Shown here: piece after piece, positions 22,349-33,579 of the stretch | Layout: each line of letters opens with the position of its first letter | How positions within the stretch are numbered: the first letter of the stretch is position 1 | Assembly (NCBI GenBank): GCA_959347315.1 | Contig: OY365807.1 | Coordinates: 28,460,310 to 28,524,309 of the forward strand | Length of the DNA: 64,000 bases | Reading direction: 5' to 3' | Source of the DNA: Bimastos eiseni | Lineage: Eukaryota; Annelida; Clitellata; Crassiclitellata; Lumbricidae | Notes under the pieces: model-generated | What the model saw: the letters and a program-made list of their open reading frames with translations, nothing else | What the model was told of the DNA's origin: nothing | The model's database searches: none | Position numbers and translations under genes: made by a program

Positions 22349-22517
22349 TGGAAATGATCACTTCGTGTTGAAACTGCATTTCAATGACACGAAGAGCCAC
22401 GTGCCGAACCCTGTCAAGATCTGTGATACTCATGTCACTCCAAAGATTTCGAAAGGCGCTATATATATTCCTGCCTATATTGTATTGCATTTCATCAGCA
22501 CAAGCCCTCATCAGCAC
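22257..22517 (-). CDS. Possible terminal exon, unrecognised
   Basis: This 86-codon minus-strand frame has ordinary protein composition (charged, helical heptad-like). It includes 'RNIYSAFRNLWSDMS', 'LDRVRHVALRVIEMQF' and 'LLCDKVLRNLGDLHN', then a stop at 22257. A CAG/AAG acceptor with a modest pyrimidine tract lies just upstream (22525-22535). Its last 30 codons are duplicated in inverted form at 21339-21432, where a stop interrupts the same frame. It could be the last exon of a real gene or a piece of an unknown mobile element. I cannot name a family. Confidence 0.25.
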   Translation of the reverse strand: MLMRACADEMQYNIGRNIYSAFRNLWSDMSITDLDRVRHVALRVIEMQFQHEVIISKEKLISLMQLLCDKVLRNLGDLHNITAPIS

Positions 22518-22713
22518 TCTAACTTAACTGCTCGAACATTAATAGGAGAAATCGACGCCTTTCCATGGTCAACCTGATAAAAACGAAAAATCAAAGGATT
22601 GAAATAAGTCATCCAAGAAATATGAGGTAGGGATGAAGCGTGCGCCGATAATCAACCACAAATAAAATTAATAAATAATATTCACGGCGAACGTTGGAGA
22701 ATCAGCAACGGCC

Positions 22714-22990
22714 ACAGCAGCAGCAGCAGCGACCGCAGCAGCAGCAGCAAAGACCGCAGCAGCAGCAGCTCGCAAGAAGAGAATGTCATCGATTTGGCGG
22801 AGAGAGCAGCCATGCACTGAGCTGAATAATGAGCAAAGGATGTAGAGAAGCATATTGATCGGAGGAGGAGGAGAAGGAGAAGGAGGAGGAGGAGCAGGAG
22901 GAGGAGCCCGAAGAGGGGAGACGGCGAAGAAGGGAGGCACAAGGCGAGGGAGGAAGGGAGAAAGCGAAGGAGGAAGGGAGAATTGGCGGA
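22714..22990. repeat. CAG-triplet and GGA-rich simple repeats
   Basis: CAGCAG runs at 22714-22772, then a GGAGGA/GAAGGA purine tract at 22859-22985. Long poly-Leu and Pro-rich frames on the minus strand are produced by these repeats. Confidence 0.92.
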
Positions 22991-23157
22991 TGTAAATGGT
23001 GGTCATATCTGTCCAGTCTCCGCGATCATTGCGACGGCCATATGTTTTATTAATATCAAGGGCCATAAATGCATCGCACGATGTGCTCAGACTTTTTGAT
23101 ATGAATGTAGAAAAGAGACGACTGAAGAGGGAGCTATGCAGCAAAGACGAGAGAAAA

Positions 23158-23335
23158 AATGATGGATTGGGAGAAGGAGAAGATATCATGGAAGAGAGGA
23201 TGGGTTGGAGGAAGATATGAAGGAAAGGCAAGAGAATGAAGGGTGGATTGTGGAATGGAGAAGATATCATAGATGAGAGGATTGGTTGAGAGAAGAGAGT
23301 CAGCAAAGGCAAGAGTAGAAAGGATGGATACAAAC
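23158..23335. repeat. Two-copy purine-rich tandem repeat, unit about 82 bp
   Basis: The words 'TGGATTG', 'GGAGAAGATATCAT', 'GAGAGGAT.GGTTG' and 'AAAGGCAAGAG' occur twice in the same order about 80 bases apart. A third unit begins at 23320 (GATGGATA). Confidence 0.7.
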
Positions 23336-24722
23336 AGCGAAGAGGTGTCTGTTTGTCTAAGAGACCAACATAATGTGTTCGTGTGACTTGTTTTTGTGTT
23401 GAGACGCAAACAACTGTAAAATCAATAATAGACAGCGGACGGACGGACGGACGTAGGCTGTAAGCGATCCATCTATAGGTGGCCAATGTCTGTGTTTTTC
23501 GTTATTTTTAACTCTGCTGTTGTTTATGCTTCTGTCTGCTTGACTGTGTGCGTGCATATGTATGTATATGTGTGTGTGTCTGTGCCATTACTTTTCAACC
23601 AGATTCGGCTGATTGGTTGCAGAGTCATTTCTAACACGTGCCATACTTCTGCATAAAATTCTCAACGACGTCTGACAATATCGATAGTCCATCCCTCACC
23701 TCTCATAAATTCTGGCGCAATATCCGCTTGCCCCACCCTCCTCTGCACCACGCCGCCTCCAAAGCCCTGTTCCGCTCTGAGTCTTCTCCTCCTTCAATCC
23801 GTCCATCCGGTTCTAGTTTCCCGTTCTTCTGACCAACCGAATTCCATCAATACTGACATCCCACTCCCTTTCCGGTCCGAGCAGGACACCAGCGGGAGAA
23901 AGAGGCAGAGAGGTAGAGAGGTAACGAGACAGAGAGAAAGGAAGAAAGACAGCGACAACGGGAGAGGCAAAGAGAAAAGTGAACCACGTGACAAAAGCTA
24001 TCGAAAGAAATGAATTGAATATATCGATCTTCTTTCCTATTTAACGGATATACGAATCGAATTCATGAATTACGAGTCTGCATTATGCAAGCAATCAAGC
24101 GTGAATTTGCTCTTCTCTGCTTTAGCAACTGATGTGACGATGCTACGGATAATAAACACTGTATTTTATTACTAGATATTAATAGATCTAATGCTAGGCT
24201 GATTACGTCATTCGCGAGACCTAAACAGTGAACGAAATATAATCATATCACTGACTAATTTTCGGTGAGCTCGTCTAACACAGAGATGTTTCTGGAATGA
24301 CATGGACGCTTTCTTTTGGTACAGAGAAAACATATGGTCAGATTGCAAAGACTCATTAAGAACAGATTCAATATCTACATTGTCATTTTGAGTGTCTTAT
24401 GCAATGCAAGAGACACCATCCCAATGTTATGGGCTCGATTACGGGGAAAACAGTTGAAGCGTTGGACTTTGAGCCAAAGCATAATTAAGAATCTCACATT
24501 GATAGACATTGATAGACTGCAAGAACAGACAGAAAAGAGGTCTCATAGATGCACATGCTGGATAATCGTCGCCCTCCTTTCAGGATTGGTCATGCCACGG
24601 TCATTTGCTAAATGCCATTCGCATCTTCTAGAAATTGCTACTTAGCTAATCACTATGAAACGAGGATTGTAGTCAGGCTCATTGTTATCGCAACTGAAAT
24701 GAATAGGACACAGATCAATAAG

Positions 24723-24744
24723 CTATATATATATATATATATAT
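24723..24744. repeat. (TA)n microsatellite
   Basis: Eleven TA units with no context of note. Confidence 0.95.
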
Positions 24745-25717
24745 GAATGATCACAATAAATTCCAGAGGAACTAAATGTAAACACATAGGCTAGAAGCTT
24801 CTAGTAGCAACCCAAGGCAAACGGCGATTATTTAGAAGAACCGTCAATCTGGATAAGAGCAAAATACGAACATAGACAAACTCCATAGGTTGTTATCCTC
24901 AGTCATATATGTCCGGATGAATACGTAGAGACAAGGTTCAGATACATTTTGGATAATAAGAAGACATTTTCTGACTTTTGACATATCACAATTGATTGAA
25001 ACGCTTACAACTGCGTTTTTCTTAAAACATGTTACAAAGTAAACACCAATTCTAGACTCTATCTGAGGAACGCTCTTCTTTACTACCAGGAGATGATTGA
25101 GACAGGTCACCTCCACTGCGCTGCTAAATTGATTTAAGCCAATCAAATTTGAGAAATCGTTGACTTCTACGTAGGAGGAGGAAATGAGACATCATAACCT
25201 ATTCAGAAGAAGCTTGTTACTGGCCATCCACTTCTGAAAATGACGAAAAAGAGAGGCAAGCAATTGGAGAGCTGAATTATATGACAAGCTATTGAATGTT
25301 AGAACTAGCTGGTGTCATCGGTCTTCGAGTGTAGTGGCAATCAGTGTAACTATAGGGATGATGAGCCAAGTACAGAACCTGTTGGAAATTGACAGTTTAA
25401 ATCGAATTGAATTGATTGACATCGATGGGGTGGGGGGATGCAGGTCATATACAAACCAGCTGAGATGTGGGTCGGACAGGGTAACCTAACATTATAGTGG
25501 GTGATCTCTCTGTAAAGCGAAATGGGAATTATTTCCCAATTGGAGGATTACTCCGGTCAATAACCCCACAATGGATAGTCAGTCAAACACAAGCTCAACT
25601 TGTCAGAGCAAGACATCGATGCCATAAAGGTCGTTGCTTTCTTTAGCGCCTCTGTAATAAATGGCTACAATTGGACAGCAGTTATTTATTCTAGACCGTG
25701 CTTGGTCTTATAATAAC

Positions 25718-26284
25718 GATATCGCGTCAATTAATCCCCGTCAGTTCATCACCCGTCAGTTGATACCCCATCAATTGGTCCCCTAGTCAATTGATCCCCT
25801 CGTCAATTGATCCCTCAAATCTATAGGCTGCGCGTCACAGACTTGTAGCTGATACTGTTAGTAAACAAAAGATTGATTTTAAAGATTTGCAAAATAACAA
25901 ATTAATGCCCAGGCTTCGTGTCATTCCGCGCTGTATGCGTATTAACTGATTACGGCCGTTCGGATATTCTTTTATATCTCAGAGCAATGGCCCATTTATC
26001 CCATGCATGGACGCTTATGCTTAAGACTTTATGCTGATAAACGAATCATATCATGACTCTCAATAACGCTACAATAATTTTTTTATCATTTTGACATTTG
26101 GTCTCTTTTACATCGTTCTTTTAATAAACGGAGAAGGTCGCAAGTGGCACATGAATGTTGTATAAATTGGGCTGGGTTCAATAGGCAGGGGATCAATTGA
26201 CGAAGGGATCAATTAACTAGAGGACCAATTGACGGGGGATCAACTGATGGGGATCAACTGACGGGGATCAATTGACGGGATATC
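25718..26284. mobile_element. Fold-back element with repeated GTCAATTGATCCCC arms
   Basis: Both ends begin GATATC(G/C)CGTCAATT in inverted orientation. Each arm (25718-25815 and 26186-26284) consists of about six degenerate copies of a 15-base word 'CGTCAATTGATCCCC'. The centre, about 370 bp, has no coding capacity. Arms built from iterated words and pointing at each other match fold-back (FB-like) DNA elements. I could not find a target-site duplication. Confidence 0.75.
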
Positions 26285-28160
26285 AAAAGACGTAGAACCA
26301 TAATGACAACACAAGAACAAGACCTGATAGAGGAACGTCTATAGGGCTATCGGCAGAGTTCACAGGTCACCAGTCGAAGGTTACGTTTAAGCAGCGTCTC
26401 ATTCTAGAGCATAATCAATCCGACAGAACCTAAGAGTAGAGGGCGTGTCTTCAGCTTAAAAGAGTGACGTATAAGACGCCTACGTTGGCCTCAGCGATGA
26501 AACGTTGAAACGTTATATCTCTGTGCCACTTAACTACCATAGGCTTCGCCTCATCGGTCTATGGGGCTATAAATGGAGCTTCCCAGTCTATCTTCCATCC
26601 ATCCGTCCGTTGGTTTTTGCGCTAAAAGAGTGCGTGATTACTTCAGTAGTAAGTACTTAATGGAACCGGATGCAGGCAGTCGGCGTAGCATAGCGCACGC
26701 ACATCGCTAGAAAAGCATTGCACAAAGAGGAGCTTTATGCCGTCAGTCGGAGGTAAATTAATGCGGGGAGAGACTGAACCGCACAGGATCGAGTAAGATT
26801 CAACGTCAGACGCCTATACATGAAAGCCAGGATTTTTCACAACGGAGTGTTGATACAAATTGACTTCAGCACTGGAATTGGTAGGTTCTACTGATAACTC
26901 TGATCACATTGCAGCATGTGATTGTTCTGACCCTATTCAACTTCATTATCATCAGCACCAGCATTGACAAATATTAATTCAGTCATCTCCATCCTCTGCA
27001 AATTCGTGTTCGGCCCAGTGCCAGACTACTTATTTTCTTATCCATAATATTTGTAAGTCTTCATTTTTATTGTCTGTTACGTTGCCTAAATGAAGTCTAG
27101 GCCTTTCTTGGCCTCTCTTTCCTTTCAAATCTGGTTTAAAGGGCTTTATTTTGCATCTAGTCAAAGGGTCAAACCAGGACGAGCACTGAGTTGAATCAGA
27201 TTTGGATTATTAGGATTCGTTCAAAAATAACTAAGAGTAGACTGTTAGAGATTCTTCCAAATCCTTTCGCCTATCCAAAAACCTTGAGCATACATACATG
27301 CATTTATCGTACAACGCTTTCGCATCTGATGACCTACCACCTTGCTCTGTAGGCAGCCACCCTGCAGGCCACCGCCATGCCCTCTGAGTCCCTCAGTCTT
27401 CCTCTTTCATCAATTATTATTCTGGTTGTTTATCTGCTTGTCTCCGCCTTCCTTCTGTCGCATCCTCGCTGTCACTGTATATATGCGTGTTCGCATGCGT
27501 GTGGGTTCGTTCGTTTGTCCGTCCGTGCATCTTGGCTGGCATTCAGAGGTTGCCTATGGTGCAGCAGTTGCTGAGGATGTTCCACCAGCCACAGTAATTC
27601 ATTCAGAGCGCCGTACAAGCCATAGGAAGAAGTTAAACGCTCTCTGCTTCATCGTGCGTGCATCTGTCGTGTACCGTGGTCGCTGTGTACATGTTTTGCC
27701 ACAACAGAGTTCGCTGTCCTTCAAACTCCGGTAAGTCAACAAGAAGGTCGGTTGTGATACAAAGTTTGCATCTGCCAGATATAACCATAATATTACAGAG
27801 CCTTGCGTGAAGGGTTATAGGAATCTAGCTGCAGCAATTTCTTGAAGACTATAATAATTGAAGGCGTTATTCGTTGGAGGAAATAGTAGCGAGAACGAGT
27901 CAGCTGATGTGATCCTGCTGAATAGAAGGTTCGTCCATTAATTATTGCCGATGATGTTAATGATGATGGCAGCTCGGTTCAAGATTATAGCAATGTAACA
28001 TAACCGAGCATTTACACAGGGCTCCTTCAAGACAGTAGGCATGAAAAGCGCTTGTAGTGCAGAGCCTTCCGGTGGCAAATAATGATAATATTGACTAGAG
28101 ACCTGGAGTTTGATCAGTTTGCAGGTGCGAAGTAACAGTAGGATTTGAGGTGAGCTGAGA
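26285..28160. other. Intergenic DNA with one strong splice donor
   Basis: A consensus donor (CTCCG|GTAAGT at 27730/27731) ends an open, relatively GC-rich stretch (27340-27730). This could be a 5' exon of the Ly6 gene that begins 10 kb downstream, but nothing ties them together. Otherwise I see no gene. Confidence 0.3.
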
Positions 28161-28370
28161 AAACTGACAGAGAGGCCAGTTAGATGTCTCGTTTCGCAAA
28201 AAACTGAAGGTGGACTAAACGTGGAGGGGCCACCAGGGTGCACAAACTCAGTTGGTGGGGCACTGGCCTCTGTAGGGTCGCCCCTGTTTAAAAATGTATG
28301 ATAAGCTGTAGACAGACCTGCCGAGCGGGGCAGAGGCGTAAATGTTTACCATTCACTCGAACGGCGCTTG
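28161..28370 (+). repeat. Left arm of a 210-bp near-perfect inverted duplication
   Basis: By eye, this arm and 30705-30914 are the same length and differ at three positions only. It contains 'GTGGAGGGGCCACC', 'GGGGCACTGGCCTCTG' and 'CTGCCGAGCGGGGCAG'. Homology stops abruptly at both ends in both arms. It is non-coding. Confidence 0.95.
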
Positions 28371-28802
28371 CGAAAAACACGCATGCTCCACCTACCGGTT
28401 GGAAAATATCGTCACATTACCAGTGACTAACGGCGGAAGTGGCATACACACATTATAATTTTATGATATAGCACGGTTTTTGTCCTATATACGCGACATC
28501 GGCGGGCTTAAGTTCATGGGGCCTAGTGTCCTACACTCGCGAGAGCGGTCCGCAGAACCCAGACTCGACCAACACCTTGACACCGGTCCCTCTTCACGCA
28601 GTTACGTAGATAGATAGGATCTGCAAAAAATGCAGTCAAAGCGTACAAATCCGCAGCAGAAACGAGAGTAATTCTGACACGCACACTCAGACAGATTAGA
28701 GTTTGCGTTTGATGAAATTGTTTGTCAAATTATTTTTATTATTCATGGCCATTCATGTAGCTTTCAGAACTGTTCGTATTATAGGTGCAGAAGCAGTTGC
28801 AG

Positions 28803-28896
28803 TTTAAAGACACCGTTAATATCCAATATGATTAGCGTCATCCTCCTTTCTTATCCAGGCTAGGGATTGGTCCTGCCAGAGTATGAGCAGTGGCGG
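28803..28896 (+). repeat. Dispersed repeat, family E, copy 2
   Basis: The same order of words as 12453-12550: 'AAGACACCGTTAAT', 'TCCTCCTTTCTTATCCAGGC' and 'GGGATTGGTCCTGCC'. It is more diverged than copy 3. Confidence 0.65.
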
Positions 28897-29221
28897 ATTT
28901 AACATACACAGTTATAAGCTTATTAAATTGATTTGACCTAGTTGAGTTATTCTGAATATGTTGTTCGCTTTTGAGGTTGATGTGTGACACAGGTGTCAGA
29001 TGCAGCATAATGCCTGTAGCTGGAGACTATCCTCACCGCGTAGACCTATTCATCGCTTCATCACGTGCGTGGTGGCTTGTTTTATTTCTTAATCAAAACT
29101 TTATCGTTGAATCAGCATGACTTCATAATAAGCGCTCCATATACATTCAAAAAATTGAATTATTCCAATGTGTGTCTTTGGATCGCTTCTGTGCACCTTG
29201 CATCCATTCAATTTGACCAGA

Positions 29222-29985
29222 TCACCTCAACTCATCTGTGTGTTGGCCATTTCTTCATCTCAGGTTTCCTCACATCCAATTTTCATTTTCCGTTTGTGAT
29301 CTGGGAATTGTCTTGGATGATGGATCCTATCATTACTTTCAGTCATCAGATCAACTCAGTTTCTAGACCCTGCTTTACCATATATGAGTCAACTTCGCTC
29401 TATTCGCAGCTTTCTCTCTCCTCATGTTATCACTACTTTAGTCCATGTCATGATATGTACTCGGGTGGACTTTGGAAATGCTGTATACATTGGTCTTTCT
29501 TCCGCAAATTCTCTCAAACTCCAGTCTATTATTAATGTCACTGTTCGTCTGATAGGTGGCATTCCATAATATGCCAATATTTCATGCCTCCTTCTGGACA
29601 CACTTCATTGGCTCCCTGTTCAACAGCGTATACAGTTTAAAACCATTTCCTTAATTGCTCCAACATTCCTAAGATCTTTCTGCACCTCGGTGTTTTCTTT
29701 ATCTGCAGGGGCTTCCTTGCGATTTTCCACTCGTCGCGGCCTTCTTATTGTTCCGCGCATGCGCTCTGCCAGGGCCCAGTCGCAGAGCTTTGCCTATGTT
29801 TGCCCTTCAGCGTGGAACTGTCTTCCACAGTCCCTTCGCTTGGACTCACTGACCCTCTTACTTTGTCAGTTTCGGAGGCGCCAAGACCTTTCTGTTCCCA
29901 CGCATGTACAGACACCGCCTATTGAGAGCGCTGCTGTAATGAGCGGCGCTATATAAATGCTTAATTACATATATTACATTTGGTG
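29222..29985 (+). pseudogene. 5'-truncated CR1/L2-like LINE, reverse-transcriptase C-terminus and 3' tail
   Basis: The translated order is 'MSQLRSIRSFLSPHVITTLVH', 'KLQSIINVTVRLIGGIP', 'LDTLHWLPVQQRIQFKT' and finally 'AYVCPSAWNCLPQSLRL'. The last two phrases are signatures of the C-terminal end of CR1/L2/Rex-clade ORF2 proteins. At least two frame breaks separate them. The element ends GGCGCTATATAAATGC with a TTACAT-like tail, the kind of 3' end seen in these LINEs. It lies inside the 210-bp inverted duplication's spacer. Confidence 0.8.
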
Positions 29986-30704
29986 TTACTCAATAGCTGT
30001 TGGTTGACTGTTCTTAGCGACAACCGTCTGAAAATACGGCTTACAGCTTGTGCGTCCAAAATGCTGGCATTCACACTGTAGCGTAGATTTAGGTATTTTC
30101 AAATCGGTGGTGGCTTAGTCAAGCTGAAACAAGACTCGTCAACTGTGCAGCCGAAGAGGCAGCAGCACTTTCCTCAGTTATAAGTTTTTAGACCAGTCGA
30201 TGGATACTCTCCTGCTCAAGTAGCCTTAATGGGTGATGATGTCCTGTGGTGTTCGACTATTCTCGAAAGAGGAACAGTGCACATGAACCTTTGCCTGGAC
30301 TTGTTGCTATCATCAGCTACCGTCATCTTAATAGATAGCCTCTCTTCAAAATTCAGTGGGTTTTATATTTCGGCGCTTATAATAGCGGACGATCCTGTCA
30401 GCACACCGAGGCAGATTCTTAGGGAACCTGCAGCCATCGCTAGATCATCGGCGATTAATCATTGATCTGAAGGACGAGATTACTATTATGAATTTCCCAC
30501 CTGTATATAGTAAACTGTATATAGTCGCGTTATTGCGCCAGCAAAGTAAAACATGTAACTATGCGAACAATCGATTGCCGTTACCTATTAGGATAACCAT
30601 CTTATCACTGCCCTCGCTGATTTTCTCAGTGGTCATTTCCTGGTCAGGCGTTACGGCAGAAAATCCTCGATATCTAAGCAGTTTAGTTTTTCCAAACTGT
30701 CTAT

Positions 30705-30914
30705 CAAGCGCCGTTCGAGTGAATGGTAAACATTTACGCCTCTGCCCCGCTCGGCAGGTCTGTCTACAGCTTATCATACATGTTTAAACAGGGGCGACCC
30801 TACAGAGGCCAGTGCCCCACCAACTGAGTTTGTGCACCCTGGTGGCCCCTCCACATTTAGTCCACCTTCAGTTTTGTGCGAAACGAGACATCTAACTGGC
30901 CTCTCTGTCAGTTT
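30705..30914 (-). repeat. Right arm of the 210-bp inverted duplication
   Basis: Inverted partner of 28161-28370, with three mismatches by eye and no gaps. The spacer between arms is 2334 bp. Confidence 0.95.
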
Positions 30915-31137
30915 GCTAGGCCCCTTCGTGACCCCTCCCCCTGTTGGAAAGACTAGAGTTGCCACTGTGTTTACGTTATGCTTATGACAGTGTTCGTTGC
31001 ATGCATGTCTGTTTATCAGAGCGTCTCCATGAGTTGTCTAGAAACTACGAGATAATAATTTTATTGGTGAAATCAAGTCGTGTGTACAGCCAAGCAACAT
31101 TTGAGATTGCATTGAATTTTAATTATCTATTTGTAAA

Positions 31138-31900
31138 GTGCTTCTCTCAGATGCATGGGTCGCTTTGCTAGCGACCACGAGAGAAAAGGCAGGATTTGCG
31201 CTGAGGAAAGACTTGCCAGAAAGGATGGTGCAGAAGACTGCAGAGAAGTCTATTTCCCACAGAGAGACCTATGTAGGCAAAGGATCTCGGTTGATTAACA
31301 AAGAGGTCAAGCCGATCAGAGGATCGAAGAGGACGCAGCGAAGTGGCAGAGGGGCGAAGAAAGAAGTCGCAAAATACCAACAGCAGAGCTATACGACGAA
31401 GTCAAAGCACCGTTGTATTAAGCTCTTATTATCCTCGGATTTGAGAACCTGCTATGAAGGCTTGAGTTTATTCAGTGTTGAGTTCATTATAGCAAAGAGT
31501 TATGAGCTATTTAAGGTTATGAGGAATGCATGTCCTAGCCTCTGTCAGTCTGCTACTGGGATTGATTCTGTGTCCAGTTTTAGGGAGGGGTTGAAGCAGT
31601 GGGGTAGGGAAGCGCCCGCTGAGGTCATGCCATCGGTGGTGAAGGCTTTATAGGGTGCTACGTGAGGTGGAAGGGCTCAGCAGGAACCCTGAAAAGACTG
31701 CTAAAGTGGGAGGCAACGCCACCTCTGATACTGGACAGTTTAGAGCCAGTCCCAAGCCTGGGACTCCTCCCATGGCAGATGTGCACAGGTGGAGCGCTTG
31801 GGTGCAGATTCCAGCTTCACAAAGAACTAGCGATGCAAAGACAGAAGTAGCGAAACATTCTGGAAACGGAGATCGGGGCTGTATGAACACCGCCTGAACT
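31138..31900 (+). other. Open, unrecognised sequence
   Basis: A 171-codon open frame (31138-31653) with Lys/Arg-rich middle ('KPIRGSKRTQRSGRGAKK') is followed by an overlapping 80-codon frame. Neither resembles a family I know. The stretch near 31740 carries the inverted core of dispersed repeat family E ('CAGTCCCAAGCCTGGGA'), which argues that at least the second half is repeat-derived. Confidence 0.25.
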
Positions 31901-33282
31901 TCGACCCATGGACCAGGCGGTCTTTGAAAGAGTAAGACGGAAGCAGCGCAATACAGAATACTTTACAAATTGGGACCAGGGTTGAGATTTTTGGTGCTAA
32001 TTCAAGCATAGTAGGTGATTTAGAGAATCTGGCAATATAAAATTTCTAATGCTATCTCTGTTAGTTGTATAGTGCAGCAGTAGCTGTTGGTCGCATGTGC
32101 GTTTTTATAAGTTGATTGCGGACCGATAAAAGTAAGCTGGCAAAAGGGCGGCTCTATAGAGATATGAGAGCATCGTTGAATCGAATTGGAACTACACTAA
32201 GTACACATGTGTCTAATGGCGACGTCTTGCTCTGCCCTGAAAGTCACATAATGTAATTAATTAACATCGACCAGTTTATGCAGACAACCGGCGCCTTTCA
32301 TTAATAATCTTTCACTTTTGATTGAGATGTATTTCGATGTTTTGAATCATATCTTCATTACCTCACAGCTGTGAATGACTCCGTCTTTAACTGAATAGGG
32401 CGCCAAATAAATCTCATGCGAAATAGCACCCGTAGGACAAGCAATATTGTAACATGTTTGTCCACCACTCGAAATTGTGCATAATTTCGAGACAATAAAC
32501 TGTGTCAAGTGTGAACGAGATATAGGAGTGGTTGAAGAACGAGCAGTGAGCGTGATTGGAGAGCATTATGTATTCTAGTCCATCGCATGGAAACGTGGTT
32601 TAAGGACAGCGTCACGACTTAAACGAAGTCCTCGCTCTGCTAATTGAGTTTCTACCGACTGTGCAATGAACTCCATCATCTAAAGGAAGCCATTCATTGA
32701 TTCCGGTCCTCGTCGTCGTCGTCGTCGTCGTCTATCTTTTATGGCGTTTGGATGACGCAGCTGCTTTCTCCTTATCCACAAAACACTCGACCGAGTTCTG
32801 TGCCACAGTTGTCTTCTTAATGATCAGCACTTCGTCTTTACAGCTGGCCTACCCATACGGCCATCTAACCTTGCCCACCTCACGCGCAGTCCTAGTTTCA
32901 CTATAATATCGTTCAATGCAGTTAAAAAGCAGTCTAGCTTAGTCCGTGCTTTCTTTTGTCCGTCATGTTATGTATGTTTATATTCAATGCAGCGCAGTGG
33001 CTGTGATAATTCCATCAAGTTGGAATGGCCAACACCTCTGCTACGGGCAAAACTCATGCCTGGGATTAGCCCCGTATCATCTCGCTCTTTTAAATGCGGC
33101 ATCTCTTTTCTCAGGCTCATCAGCACTGAAACGTCTTTGCGAGCTGTATGCTCTGGAGATTTTTCGATACGATAGGCCGCATTGGGATCCAGTTACCATT
33201 GAAAACAAAACCCACGCAACTATTATCTAATAGGCCTATTCATAACACCATACCCAATACATATATGGCTCGATCTTCGCCT
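31901..33282. other. Intergenic DNA, no gene supported
   Basis: It contains a short GTC-triplet run (32709-32731) that makes an artefactual poly-Val frame. I see no other feature. Confidence 0.4.
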
Positions 33283-33460
33283 CTGCCTAGTTACAAATCT
33301 TGGCCCCGTGACCACACTATGCACTCCCTACGTCAACTTCATTGGCTTCCCATCCAGGCTCTCATTTCTTTCAAGATCTGCCTCCTACTGTTTAAGAACA
33401 AGATTGGTTTGGCCCCACATTACCTGTCCGCTGTGGTCACACCGTGTGCTACCATTGTAC
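33283..33460 (+). pseudogene. LINE reverse-transcriptase fragment
   Basis: The frame reads 'HSLRQLHWLPIQALISFKICLLL' (shown in part), then 'NKIGLAPHYLS'. This 'LRQLHWLPI..RI.FKI...FK...G.AP.YLS' order is the conserved C-terminal region of non-LTR retrotransposon ORF2. Only about 60 codons survive. Confidence 0.75.
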
Positions 33461-33503
33461 CAAGCGTTCTGCTTCAAAAGGAGACGTTGTAATTAAAAGA
33501 TCA

Positions 33504-33535
33504 AATCTCTCTCTTTCTCTCCCTCTCTCTCTCTT

Positions 33536-33573
<38 letters not shown>
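33504..33573. repeat. (CT)n microsatellite
   Basis: CTCTCT tract with a few TTT interruptions. Confidence 0.95.
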
Positions 33574-33578
<5 letters not shown>

Positions 33579-33579
33579 C

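Noticed and set aside
22668..23486. A 272-codon Pro/Leu/Ser-rich minus-strand frame
   Set aside because: It lies over GGA, CAG and purine-rich tandem repeats, which stay open by composition; it shows no domain.
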